Source: CAYMZZ01 sp047600605
GTDB lineage: Bacteria > Bacteroidota > Bacteroidia > Chitinophagales > Chitinophagaceae
DNA: 64,000 nt
Assembly (NCBI GenBank): GCA_047600605.1
Contig: JASGKK010000001.1
Span: forward strand, 1,488,001 to 1,552,000
Direction: 5' to 3'
Positions 8,050 through 16,813 of this stretch are shown here, one piece after another. The translations under genes and the position numbers were made by a program. The first letter of the stretch is position 1. Every line of letters starts with the position of its first letter. The notes beneath the pieces were generated by a model, which saw only the letters and a list, made by a program, of their open reading frames with translations, was not told the origin of the DNA and ran no database searches.

Positions 8050-9235
8050 ATGAAAGTTCTGACCCGCACCATCTGGATCCTTTCGCTCATCAGCCTGTTT
8101 ACAGATACTGCCAGCGAGATGCTGTACCCGGTCATGCCTTTATACCTCGAAAGTATTGGCTTCTCTATTGTTCTTATCGGTGTACTGGAAGGGCTGGCAG
8201 AAGCAATTGCAGGACTCAGCAAAGGTTATTTCGGGAAATTATCCGACCATACCGGCCGGCGGGGCCCCTTTCGTACAATTAGGTTATACACTCAGTGCCT
8301 TATCCAAACCACTGATGGCTGCTTTTGCCTATCCTGTATGGGTATTTTTCGTACGTACCCTCGACCGGCTGGGTAAAGGATTACGCACGGGCGCACGTGA
8401 TGCCATTTTATCGGATGAAGCCACACCCGCTACCAAGGGAAAAGTATTCGGCTTTCACCGGTCTATGGACACATTCGGTGCAGTACTCGGACCGCTGCTG
8501 GCATTGCTCTACCTGCAATGGTATCCCGGAGATTACCGTACACTCTTTCTGATCGCACTTGCACCGGGTCTGATAGCTATTGGTTGCAGCCTGCTGCTCA
8601 AAGACAAAAAGAAAGAACATACCCACTCAACAGCACGGGTATCATTTTTTTCATTTACGGGCTACTGGAAAAGCAGCCCGGTCATATATCGTAAACTGAC
8701 GAGTGCCCTTTTACTGTTCACCTTATTCAACAGCTCCGATGTTTTTCTGTTGCTGAAAGCCAAAGAGGCGGGCATGACCGATGCGGCTGTTATCACGCTG
8801 TACATTTTTTATAACCTCATTTTTGCGCTGGCCGCCTTCCCATTGGGTATACTGGCTGATAAATGGGGACTGAAGAAAATGCTGCTGTCCGGGTTGCTGT
8901 TGTTTGCCTGCGTATATGCAGGAATGGCGCTCAATGGAAAAAACATTTATATTTTCTATGGCCTGTTTTTTCTCTATGGTCTCTATGCCGCAGCTACCGA
9001 AGGGATATCCAAGGCCTGGATCAGTAATATCTCTGATAAAAAAGATACGGCAACCGCTATTGGCACCTTCAGCGGTTTTCAAAGCATCTGTACCATGCTG
9101 GCCAGTTCGCTGGCAGGTCTTATCTGGTTTTACTTTGGCGCCACAGCTACTTTTCTTGTCAGTAGCATCATGACAGCCGTGGCGGTCATCTTACTGTTTC
9201 GTATTCCATATATACGTCCTGTTCACAACACCTGA
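8050..9235 (+). pseudogene. MFS transporter, frameshifted near codon 71
   Basis: Two overlapping frames together encode one MFS transporter of about 394 aa. The first frame runs from MKVLTRTIWILSLISLFTD to GYFGKLSDHTGRR; the second continues APFVQLGYTLSALSKPLMAA and goes on through a normal 12-helix transporter ending at 9235. The switch falls in the G run at 8260-8264 (CGGCGGGGCCCC): removing one G joins the frames and restores RRAPFVQLGY. The conserved D-x-x-GRR loop between helices 2 and 3 is at this point. Either the gene is broken in this strain or a base was added in sequencing; all the rest is intact and well conserved. The substrate is unknown. Confidence 0.82.
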
Positions 9236-9422
9236 TACGGCCGCAGAAACCCGCAGGTATTTTTCCTATACCCGCTTCCGGTAATGACTTCTGCCCTTTC
9301 TTTCTCCTTCCGCCTCTTACCTTCCACCTTTTTTACTACTAACGTTGTATTTACCAGATACGACCCCTTATGTAGTTTTACACTCTAATCAAAACCATTA
9401 ATCCTCACACAACACACACCTT

Positions 9423-9818
9423 ATGAACAAAGGAATCCTGTCCCTTCTTGCTCTTTCACTTGTATTAATCGTTTCCTGTAAAAAAGACAAGGACGAGACC
9501 GAAAAGCCTTCCATCATCGGATTATGGAAAGGCAAATACGGGAACTCCACGTCTTACCCCAACTTAGGATATGCGTTTTTATTCAGAACAGATGGTACTG
9601 TACGTGTATTTGACGGGGTTGACACCACAGCTGCCTCGAAAGCAGAGGGCACTTATAGCCTTAGTGGTTCAACAGTAACGAGCAAGTATACATACACCGG
9701 GGGCAGTACTTATTCTACTTCTGCTGCAATTGACCCTAAAATGACTTTCATAGAAGGTTCCTGGGGCAGTGGTATCAATACAACCAATGGAGGAAAATTT
9801 TTCATCGTTAAGCAGTGA
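9423..9818 (+). CDS. Small lipoprotein, lipocalin-like
   Basis: A 131-aa protein with a lipoprotein signal (MNKGILSLLALSLVLIVSCK; the Cys at residue 19 would be lipidated, and the following KKDKDE is typical for export in Bacteroidota). The mature part (IIGLWKGKYGNS, AFLFRTDGTVRVFDG, AEGTYSLSGSTVTSKYTY) has the WxG...Y-G-T layout of lipocalin-like domains common in this phylum. The role is unknown. It is a single-gene unit with a terminator 30 bases after the stop. Confidence 0.8.
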   Translation: MNKGILSLLALSLVLIVSCKKDKDETEKPSIIGLWKGKYGNSTSYPNLGYAFLFRTDGTVRVFDGVDTTAASKAEGTYSLSGSTVTSKYTYTGGSTYSTSAAIDPKMTFIEGSWGSGINTTNGGKFFIVKQ

Positions 9819-9847
9819 TCCGTTTTCTCAAATGGCAACAGTGAAAG

Positions 9848-9869
9848 AAGGGGCAGTTTACTGCCCCTT
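9848..9869 (+). terminator. Intrinsic terminator after lipoprotein gene
   Basis: AAGGGGCAG and CTGCCCCTT form a 9-bp stem with a TTTA loop, followed by a short T-rich stretch. Confidence 0.85.
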
Positions 9870-10238
9870 TCCGTTATTCATTGTATTTCACAGAAAAAAC
9901 CATTGCGATAAAATGTAGCGAAAAAAGAATTTGATGGCCAGATTTGTACAGATGTTTTTATAGACTTTTAGAAATGCGGCAGGTCCTTCACTTTTTTTGA
10001 AAAGAATTTAATTCCACCTTTTGCCTCCACGGCCGGCGGGGCCGGCGCTGTGTTTTTCTCCGGCCCTTATTAAAAGAAGTATCCCGAAAGATTGAATCGG
10101 AGAAAAACAAGGCGCATCATGAACCACAAGAAAAAAATAAGCGAATTAAAGGAGTAAAAGTTCAAATAATCATGAAGCGACATTATCACCCAACAATGGC
10201 CCGCGTTTTATATAACGGTGATTGGATAAATAATACGC
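9870..10238. other. Intergenic region with imperfect inverted repeat
   Basis: No coding frame here looks real. The main structure is an 18-base arm at 10045-10062 facing 10098-10115 with 16 of 18 bases paired (core TGTTTTTCTCCG against CGGAGAAAAACA) and a 35-base loop. Just before it lies a GC-rich direct repeat, GGCCGGCG then GGGCCGGCG, at 10031-10047, out of keeping with the local base composition. The element sits downstream of the kdp operon end and could be its 3' structure, although it has no T run. Confidence 0.5.
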
Positions 10239-11924
10239 TCACACTACAGGCAACGAAAAGCGAAAATCACTTCCATTTGCCCACGCCGCATCGACCCATA
10301 TCTGCCCTCCCTGCGCTTCAATAAATTCTTTGGAAATAGCCAATCCCAAACCGGTACCGGTATTTTTTGAATCAGGCAGGGTAAAGAACCGGTCAAATAT
10401 TTTTTCCGCATACTGAGCCGGTATCCCCGGTCCCTGGTCTTTTACCGAAAAAATAATCCGCCCCGATTCATTGATCAATTCAACAGCCACTACTCCGCCA
10501 CCCGGCGAATAGCGGATGGCATTGCTCAGCAGGTTATTCAACACCCATCCTGTCTTTTCTGCATCGGCCATAACCGGTCTCAGATCTGCCGGCGATTCAA
10601 AACGAATATCTACCTGCCGGGCCCGCGCTGCTGCGGATAATGACTGAATAGCAGTTTTCACGATCTGATCTGCATCCGCAGCTGCAAGATGTAATTCGAT
10701 ACGACCGGTTTCTACCTGGGCCATATTGAGCAACTCGCTCAGTATACGAAGCATGCGCTGATTATCCTGCCGCAGGTTATGCACCAGTTCCTGCTGATCG
10801 GGAGTCAATGTACCTGTGCGCGGGTTCTCGAGCAGCTTCAAACTGAAATCAGAAGAAGCCAGTGGTGTTTTCAATTCATGCGATACGGTTGCAATAAAAT
10901 GTGTTTTTGCTACATCCAGTTCTTTGAACGAAGTAATATTCTGCAATACGATCACTTTATTTTCAGAGCCTTCCTGATCAATTTCTATTTCTTCTTTTAC
11001 AAAATAATTTTCTCTGTTGTCCAGTACTACTTTGAAGGGCAGTTTTCCTTTATCCTCCAGCAAAAACCGCAGCAGATCATTGCGACTGCTCACATCAGCA
11101 GCCTGTTTGCCCACGATATCTTTTGCCTGCAGCCCCAGCAACTGCAAAGCCTGGTTGTTGGCAAACAGGACCATCCCTGATTTGTCAATGCCGATACTGG
11201 GTTCTTTCAGGCTGTTGATCACTGCTTCTGCTCTTGTCTTTTCAAATATGATCTTATTGAGATTGCTGTGCTCAAAATATTCCAGCCGCTCTGCCATGGT
11301 ATTGAAGGACTGGGCCATTTGCCCAAATTCATCGTCGCGGGTGAGGTGCAGGCGGTGCCGGTAATTTTTGCGGCTGATCTCCTGCAGGCCTTCAGTGAGC
11401 TCACGTATTGGCTGTGTAAGTACGGAAGGGAAGTTATAGGCAAAGCTGATACCGATCAGTACCACGAGACCGGCCAGCAGTGAAATATAGGTCAGTGTTT
11501 TATTGGCAGTGGCCGTAGCGCGATTATTTTTTGTTTCGATAGCACGCATATTAAGGCGCAGAACCTGCTGAATATTCTCCCGCATGGATGATACGGCGGC
11601 CGTATCGGCGCCTGCCCGCAACGCGTTCAACTGACTCCGGATATTGCTGGTAGCCCCCTGCTCGCCGGGTTCTGTTACATTGCGTTCCTGCAGTCGCAAT
11701 ACACTATCCATTGCTGCCAGGGGCCACTGGCCCGGCGATGCCTGATCAAGCAGTTGCTGCAAACTGTGACAATAATCGAGCGATTCGTAATTGTTTTTCA
11801 GGATCAGCGTGGCATCATTTTTCAGGCGCACGAGGTTATATACCCCCACACCGCAGGAGAGCAGCACCAGCAGGAAAAGGAAAAAGGTGCCCAGGCGGAT
11901 TCTGTTTCTGACACTTGTTATCAT
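10239..11924 (-). CDS. HAMP-PAS sensor histidine kinase of the kdp locus
   Basis: A 561-aa membrane histidine kinase. It has one membrane segment near residues 12-32, a periplasmic loop, a second near 145-166, then HAMP (about 167-220), a PAS-like domain (about 232-340), a HisKA domain with the phosphorylated His349 in THFIATVSHELKTPL, and an ATPase domain with NLLSNAIRYSP (N box), VKDQGPGIP (G1) and TGTGLGLAISKEFIEAQGG (G2). Its start codon overlaps the stop of the short KdpD gene (TGATG), so the two are translationally coupled. It probably supplies the kinase core that this KdpD lacks. The likely partner is the sigma-54 response regulator at 18900-20228. Confidence 0.92.
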   Translation of the reverse strand: MITSVRNRIRLGTFFLFLLVLLSCGVGVYNLVRLKNDATLILKNNYESLDYCHSLQQLLDQASPGQWPLAAMDSVLRLQERNVTEPGEQGATSNIRSQLNALRAGADTAAVSSMRENIQQVLRLNMRAIETKNNRATATANKTLTYISLLAGLVVLIGISFAYNFPSVLTQPIRELTEGLQEISRKNYRHRLHLTRDDEFGQMAQSFNTMAERLEYFEHSNLNKIIFEKTRAEAVINSLKEPSIGIDKSGMVLFANNQALQLLGLQAKDIVGKQAADVSSRNDLLRFLLEDKGKLPFKVVLDNRENYFVKEEIEIDQEGSENKVIVLQNITSFKELDVAKTHFIATVSHELKTPLASSDFSLKLLENPRTGTLTPDQQELVHNLRQDNQRMLRILSELLNMAQVETGRIELHLAAADADQIVKTAIQSLSAAARARQVDIRFESPADLRPVMADAEKTGWVLNNLLSNAIRYSPGGGVVAVELINESGRIIFSVKDQGPGIPAQYAEKIFDRFFTLPDSKNTGTGLGLAISKEFIEAQGGQIWVDAAWANGSDFRFSLPVV

Positions 11925-13048
11925 CAGGATAAAATTACCAGGTCTACGTCATTTTGTGATAAAGCTTTTAACAGCTGGTTAAACAGGCTGGTTTTCAGGA
12001 TCACCTGCCAGAGTTTGATACGCGGTTTGCCGATACACAGTGTAGTGATCTCTTTTTCCTGGATCATACGCATGATGGCTTCCACCACATTATCCCCTTT
12101 GAGCTGAATGACCTCTGCCCCCAGTTCTGTCGCATTCTTGAAATTATTGATCAGGTGGCGTTGTGCAGCCAGAGGTATCTTATCGGTTGCCTCGCGCGGT
12201 GTCTGCACATACAGCACATACCATTTGCTGTTGTAATAAGAAGCCAGCCGGGCGGTTTTGCGGATGATATGCTGCGCCATGGCGTGGTTGGAAGAAATGC
12301 AGGCCAGCAGGTGTTCATGCCGCCAGGGCTTTTCGCGGGCGGTAAGTTCATGATCTACCTTTCGCTCAACCTGGCCGGCCACTTCTTTCAATGCCAGCTC
12401 CCGCAATTGCAGTATCTGCTCTGGTTTAAAGAAATGCTGCAATGCCTGCTGCACTTTATTCTGTTCATATATCTTTCCTTCCTTGAGCCGGGTGATAAGA
12501 TCATCGGCGCTAAGATCTATATTCACCACCTCATGTGCCATTTGCAGCAACTTATCCGGCACCCGCTCCTTTACTTCCACACCGGTAATATCCTTTACCT
12601 CCTGATTGATACTTTCTATATGCTGAATGTTTACTGCAGTGATCACATCAATACCTGCCTGCAGAATATCCAGCACATCTTCCCAGCGTTTGGCATTTTT
12701 GCTGCCGGGTATATTGCTATGCGCCAGCTCATCTACCACAACCACTTCGGGGTGTATCAGCAGTATTGCCTGCACATCCAGCTCATCGAGCAACTTGCCC
12801 CGGTAAAAAGCAGTACGCCGTGGTATGAGCGGCAACCCTGCTACGAGCGCTTCTGTTTCGAGTCGGCCATGTGTCTCCACGTAACCAATACGCACATCGG
12901 CACCATGCCGCAAAAGACTGTGTGCTTCCTGCAGCATGCGATAGGTCTTTCCCACACCTGCACTCATGCCGATATAGATCTTCAGTTTTCCCTTACCGGC
13001 GACCGGCTGTTCAGCCGGCGCATAATCTATGGTCTCCTGATCACTCAT
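11924..13048 (-). CDS. kdpD: KdpD sensor module without kinase core
   Basis: A 374-aa soluble protein that equals only the N-terminal cytoplasmic half of E. coli KdpD. Residues 20-230 are the KdpD domain with a Walker A-like GMSAGVGKTYRML (27-39) and Walker B-like VVVDELAHSN (103-112). Residues about 245-374 are a universal-stress-protein fold (EKPWRHEHLLACISSNHAMA, LCIGKPRIKLWQ). The four membrane helices, GAF and kinase domains of full KdpD are absent. The next gene is a separate histidine kinase that overlaps it by one base. Short KdpD proteins next to a separate kinase are seen in other Bacteroidota, so this is a lineage trait rather than a truncation. Confidence 0.9.
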   Translation of the reverse strand: MSDQETIDYAPAEQPVAGKGKLKIYIGMSAGVGKTYRMLQEAHSLLRHGADVRIGYVETHGRLETEALVAGLPLIPRRTAFYRGKLLDELDVQAILLIHPEVVVVDELAHSNIPGSKNAKRWEDVLDILQAGIDVITAVNIQHIESINQEVKDITGVEVKERVPDKLLQMAHEVVNIDLSADDLITRLKEGKIYEQNKVQQALQHFFKPEQILQLRELALKEVAGQVERKVDHELTAREKPWRHEHLLACISSNHAMAQHIIRKTARLASYYNSKWYVLYVQTPREATDKIPLAAQRHLINNFKNATELGAEVIQLKGDNVVEAIMRMIQEKEITTLCIGKPRIKLWQVILKTSLFNQLLKALSQNDVDLVILS

Positions 13049-13073
13049 ACGAGGTCATTAAACGAATAGTGTT

Positions 13074-14159
13074 TTAAAATGCTATTGCAGCAGAAGCCGT
13101 TACCGACAGGTTATTGCTTACATATCCATCATTCTTTGAAAAAATGGCATCACGGCTATTGAGCCAGCGGGCTTCGATACGCAGCAATGCCTGTGCCGAA
13201 GGGTTATAGTCTGCATTGACTGACCAGCCTGTTGTGGCAAATCCGTTATCAGTGCCGGTTGCAATGATCACTCCATGCCGGTCGCGAAAATATTCACCTC
13301 TCGCTGCCACACACCATTGCGGATCTATCCTGTACCGGATAATTGCTACAGGCGTATACCACAGCTGATAATTACTGCTGCCTTTTTCTTTTTGCTGAGT
13401 TCCCAGGTCAAACCCTGCGATGAGTCCCAACTGAGGTGTAAGCTGAGTGATTGCATACAGGTTATGATAGATGCGCCAGCGCCGTGTGGAATCGGGCGTA
13501 TCACTACCTGCAAAGTTACTATAGTTCAATGTCAGCTTATCCGATGGTTTTACCTGCACCTGTGCACCCCAGTTCATGAGTGAATTGCCGTTGACGCGGG
13601 CTATGCGTTGCCAGCCATTGAGCGCGAGTAAGGCAATACTCCATTTCTGATTGGTACTGGTATAACCCAGTTTGGCACCGCTTTCATAATAGGGCGAATT
13701 TTCTGCCACCATACTGCGGGTCAGTGTCCAGCAATCGCGGCTCACCGCTGATTCAAAACCGATATGGGACGACATAATCCCCGCATCAAGCCAGAGCTCA
13801 TGCTTACGACTCAGTTTTATACCCGCATTTGCTTCCAGTACATTTTTCCAGATACCCGGCTCGGCAGCATAGTTGGCATCCATATAAGTGCCGGCTGCCA
13901 GCGCCAGGTTAGCTCTCACACGGCCCTCTGTGTAGCTGGCTTTTAGAAAAGCCAGGTTCACCGTAAATTCATTGTGCCGGTTATGACTATACAAAAAGCC
14001 TGGCCGCTTCTGATCTGCCGGACGATTGGCATCATAGGTATAATAGGCTTCTACATAACCACTCCATTTAAGCGCAGGCGTTGCTGCAGGCTGAGTGGTA
14101 TCCTGCGCACCAGCTGTCATTACTACTGCCAGCGCTGCTATTGTAATACTGATTTTCAT
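13074..14159 (-). CDS. Outer-membrane beta-barrel porin of the kdp operon
   Basis: A 361-aa protein with signal peptide MKISITIAALAVVMTAGAQ and a mature part of alternating beta-strands starting LKWSGYVEAYYTYDANRP and ending in Phe (ASAAIAF). This matches the putative beta-barrel porin-2 (OmpL-like) family. It lies 12 bases after kdpC and 25 bases before kdpD, inside the kdp operon. The simplest reading is that it passes K+ across the outer membrane under K+ limitation; that role is inference from its place. Confidence 0.85.
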   Translation of the reverse strand: MKISITIAALAVVMTAGAQDTTQPAATPALKWSGYVEAYYTYDANRPADQKRPGFLYSHNRHNEFTVNLAFLKASYTEGRVRANLALAAGTYMDANYAAEPGIWKNVLEANAGIKLSRKHELWLDAGIMSSHIGFESAVSRDCWTLTRSMVAENSPYYESGAKLGYTSTNQKWSIALLALNGWQRIARVNGNSLMNWGAQVQVKPSDKLTLNYSNFAGSDTPDSTRRWRIYHNLYAITQLTPQLGLIAGFDLGTQQKEKGSSNYQLWYTPVAIIRYRIDPQWCVAARGEYFRDRHGVIIATGTDNGFATTGWSVNADYNPSAQALLRIEARWLNSRDAIFSKNDGYVSNNLSVTASAAIAF

Positions 14160-14171
14160 TGTACGTTCTTA

Positions 14172-14732
14172 TTATTTTAATTGATCCAATGCGATATTGA
14201 GTTGTAATACATTTACTTTTTCCGGTCCCAGCCCGGCAAGCGGTTTCCTTACCTGTTTTTCTACCAGTTGCTTTATCACCGTCTCGGACAATTGCCGTGC
14301 AATTGCTACTCGTTTTACCTGTATAAAAGCTCCTGCTGGGGAAATATCGGGATCCAGGCCACTACCCGAAGCAGTAACCAGCTCTGCAGGTATATCGCTG
14401 CGCTGTACACCGGGATTATGCACCAGGAAACTGTCTATACGATCCTTTACCTGCTGCAGGTAATCGGGATTGGATGGTCCTTTGTTGGAACCGCCTGAGC
14501 CGGCTGCATTATAATTCACGGCAGAGGGCCGTCCCCAGAAGTACCGGTCGCCGGTAAATGACTGACCAATCAGTTTGTAGCCGACAACCTTGTTGTCTGC
14601 TACAACTTTTTCTCCGTTGCCTTCACCTGGCGTCAGTTTACCCACTGCCGCGATCAGTAAAGGATAAAGAAGCCCGAGCAATACGACCAGCACGATAGTA
14701 AGCCGGAGAGATATCAATAGATTCTTTTTCAT
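14172..14732 (-). CDS. kdpC: Potassium-transporting ATPase subunit C
   Basis: A 186-aa single-span membrane protein, the usual length for KdpC. It has an N-terminal membrane helix (IVLVVLLGLLYPLLIAAVG) and the family motifs GQSFTGDRYFWGRPSAVNYN, SGGSNKGPSNPDYL, VTASGSGLDPDISPAGAFIQ and VARQLSE-like ARQLSETVIK. KdpC stabilises the KdpA-KdpB complex and helps ATP binding. It lies 14 bases after kdpB in the operon. Confidence 0.96.
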   Translation of the reverse strand: MKKNLLISLRLTIVLVVLLGLLYPLLIAAVGKLTPGEGNGEKVVADNKVVGYKLIGQSFTGDRYFWGRPSAVNYNAAGSGGSNKGPSNPDYLQQVKDRIDSFLVHNPGVQRSDIPAELVTASGSGLDPDISPAGAFIQVKRVAIARQLSETVIKQLVEKQVRKPLAGLGPEKVNVLQLNIALDQLK

Positions 14733-14746
14733 GATCTTCTTTTTAA

Positions 14747-16813
14747 TTACATAAATAAACTGAGGCAGATGTCGATCAGCTTGATGCCGGCAAAGGGCAC
14801 CACAATACCTCCCAGGCCATAGATAAACAGGTTGCGGCGCAGGAGTGCCGAAGCCCCGATTGGCTTATAAGCCACTCCTTTCAATGCAAGTGGTATCAGC
14901 AGTGGGATGATGATGGCATTAAAAATAATGGCCGCCAGTATAGCTGACTCCGGACTGCTCAGCTTCATAATGTTGAGTGCCTGCAAGGCGGGTATGCTGC
15001 TGATGAACAGTGCCGGCACGATGGCAAAGTATTTGGCCACATCATTGGCAATAGAAAAAGTAGTGAGTGTACCGCGGGTGATCAGCAGTTGTTTGCCGAT
15101 CTCTACCACCTCTATCAGTTTTGTAGGGTCATTATCCAGGTCAACCATATTACCCGCCTCTTTGGCGGCCTGTGTGCCGCTGTTCATTGCCACACCTACA
15201 TCTGCCTGTGCCAGTGCCGGTGCATCGTTGGTACCATCACCCATCATAGCCACCAGTTTGCCAGCTGCCTGTTCGCGCCGGATATAATTCATTTTATCTT
15301 CCGGTTTTGCTTCGGCAATAAAATCATCTACGCCGGCCACAGCGGCTATATATTTTGCAGTAAGCGGGTTGTCGCCTGTCACCATCACTGTTTTTACCCC
15401 CATCTTGCGCAGGCGTTGAAAACGTTCCTGTATACCCGGTTTGATAATATCCTGCAATTCGATTACACCTTTTACCTCGTTATTGACAGCTACCACCAGC
15501 GGTGTACCGCCATTGGTACCAATATGCCTTACACGTTCTTCAATAGCGGGATCGATGCTGTATCCTGCCTGCACAGCTTGTGTACGAATGGCATCAAAGG
15601 CCCCTTTGCGAATGCGGGTTCCGTCGGGCAGATCGGCTCCGCTGCTGCGTGTCTCTGCAGTAAAGGAAACAAACTGTGTATCGGCAGGTGCCTGGGCCTG
15701 AATGCCCGCTTTGGCAGCCAGTTCAATAATGGAACGGCCTTCGGGCGTCTCATCAGCCAGCGAGCCCAGTGCACTGTAGCGGATAAAGGCTTCTTCCTGC
15801 CCTGCCTGTGCCGGATAAAAGTGGGTAGCTTTTCGGTTGCCTATCGTGATGGTACCTGTTTTATCAAGTAATAGCACATCCACATCACCTGCCGTCTCTA
15901 CCGCCTTACCACTTTTGGCAATCACATTGGCGCGCAGCGCACGATCCATACCGGCAATACCGATGGCAGACAATAAACCACCGATAGTTGTAGGTATCAG
16001 GCATACAAATAAGGAAATAAAAGCGGCGATCGTAACAGGTGTTTGCGCATAGTCTGCAAACGGTTTAAGTGTGACACATACAATCACAAAGATGAGTGTA
16101 AAAGATGCCAGCAAAATGGTCAGTGCGATCTCGTTGGGTGTTTTCTGCCGCGATGCGCCTTCTACCAGCGCGATCATACGATCGAGAAAAGACTGGCCGG
16201 GTGCTGTGGTCACGCGCACCACAATGCGGTCGCTGAGCACTTTGGTACCACCCGTCACCGAAGATTTATCACCACCAGCTTCGCGGATCACCGGGGCAGA
16301 TTCGCCGGTAATAGCCGATTCATCAATCGTGGCAATTCCCTCCTCTATCTCACCATCCATGGGAATTACGTCGCCGGATTCGCATACAAAGCGATCACCT
16401 ATGCGCAGCGCAGATGAAGCCACTGTTTCCAATACCGGCTCTCCGTTGAGCACTGCCTGGCTTATTCTTCTGGCCGGCGTTTCTTCGCGTGTTTTGCGGA
16501 GACTCTCCGCCTGTGCCTTACCACGTGCCTCTGCCAGTGCTTCGGCAAAATTGCCAAACAATACAGTAAGCAGCAGAATAAGGAAAATGACAATATTATA
16601 CCAAAGCGCTCCCTGTGTGACGTCACCGGATACCAACTGATAAATACATACGGCGAGCATCACCAGTGTGCCTATACCTACCGTAAACATAACCGGGTTC
16701 CTGATCAGCAACCGGGGATTGAGCTTAACGACTGATTGCAGGAATGCTTTTCCCAGCAATGCGGGATCAAATAACCTTACCTGATTTTTATCTTGTTTCA
16801 TAACTATATTCAT
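14747..16813 (-). CDS. kdpB: Potassium-transporting P-type ATPase subunit B
   Basis: A 688-aa P-type ATPase, close to the 682 aa of E. coli KdpB. It has the actuator motif ITGES (168-172), the phosphorylation site Asp317 in LLLDKTGTITIGNRKATHF and the hinge motif MMGDGTNDAPALAQADVGVA. It drives K+ entry through KdpA by ATP hydrolysis in the inner membrane. The ATG overlaps the kdpA stop (ATGA), which favours this start over the in-frame Met at residue 5. Confidence 0.97.
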   Translation of the reverse strand: MNIVMKQDKNQVRLFDPALLGKAFLQSVVKLNPRLLIRNPVMFTVGIGTLVMLAVCIYQLVSGDVTQGALWYNIVIFLILLLTVLFGNFAEALAEARGKAQAESLRKTREETPARRISQAVLNGEPVLETVASSALRIGDRFVCESGDVIPMDGEIEEGIATIDESAITGESAPVIREAGGDKSSVTGGTKVLSDRIVVRVTTAPGQSFLDRMIALVEGASRQKTPNEIALTILLASFTLIFVIVCVTLKPFADYAQTPVTIAAFISLFVCLIPTTIGGLLSAIGIAGMDRALRANVIAKSGKAVETAGDVDVLLLDKTGTITIGNRKATHFYPAQAGQEEAFIRYSALGSLADETPEGRSIIELAAKAGIQAQAPADTQFVSFTAETRSSGADLPDGTRIRKGAFDAIRTQAVQAGYSIDPAIEERVRHIGTNGGTPLVVAVNNEVKGVIELQDIIKPGIQERFQRLRKMGVKTVMVTGDNPLTAKYIAAVAGVDDFIAEAKPEDKMNYIRREQAAGKLVAMMGDGTNDAPALAQADVGVAMNSGTQAAKEAGNMVDLDNDPTKLIEVVEIGKQLLITRGTLTTFSIANDVAKYFAIVPALFISSIPALQALNIMKLSSPESAILAAIIFNAIIIPLLIPLALKGVAYKPIGASALLRRNLFIYGLGGIVVPFAGIKLIDICLSLFM

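Noticed and set aside
12155..13069. Long plus-strand open frame (304 codons)
   Set aside because: It is fully antisense to kdpD, with a composition typical of a shadow frame (many Cys, His, Tyr) and no motif.
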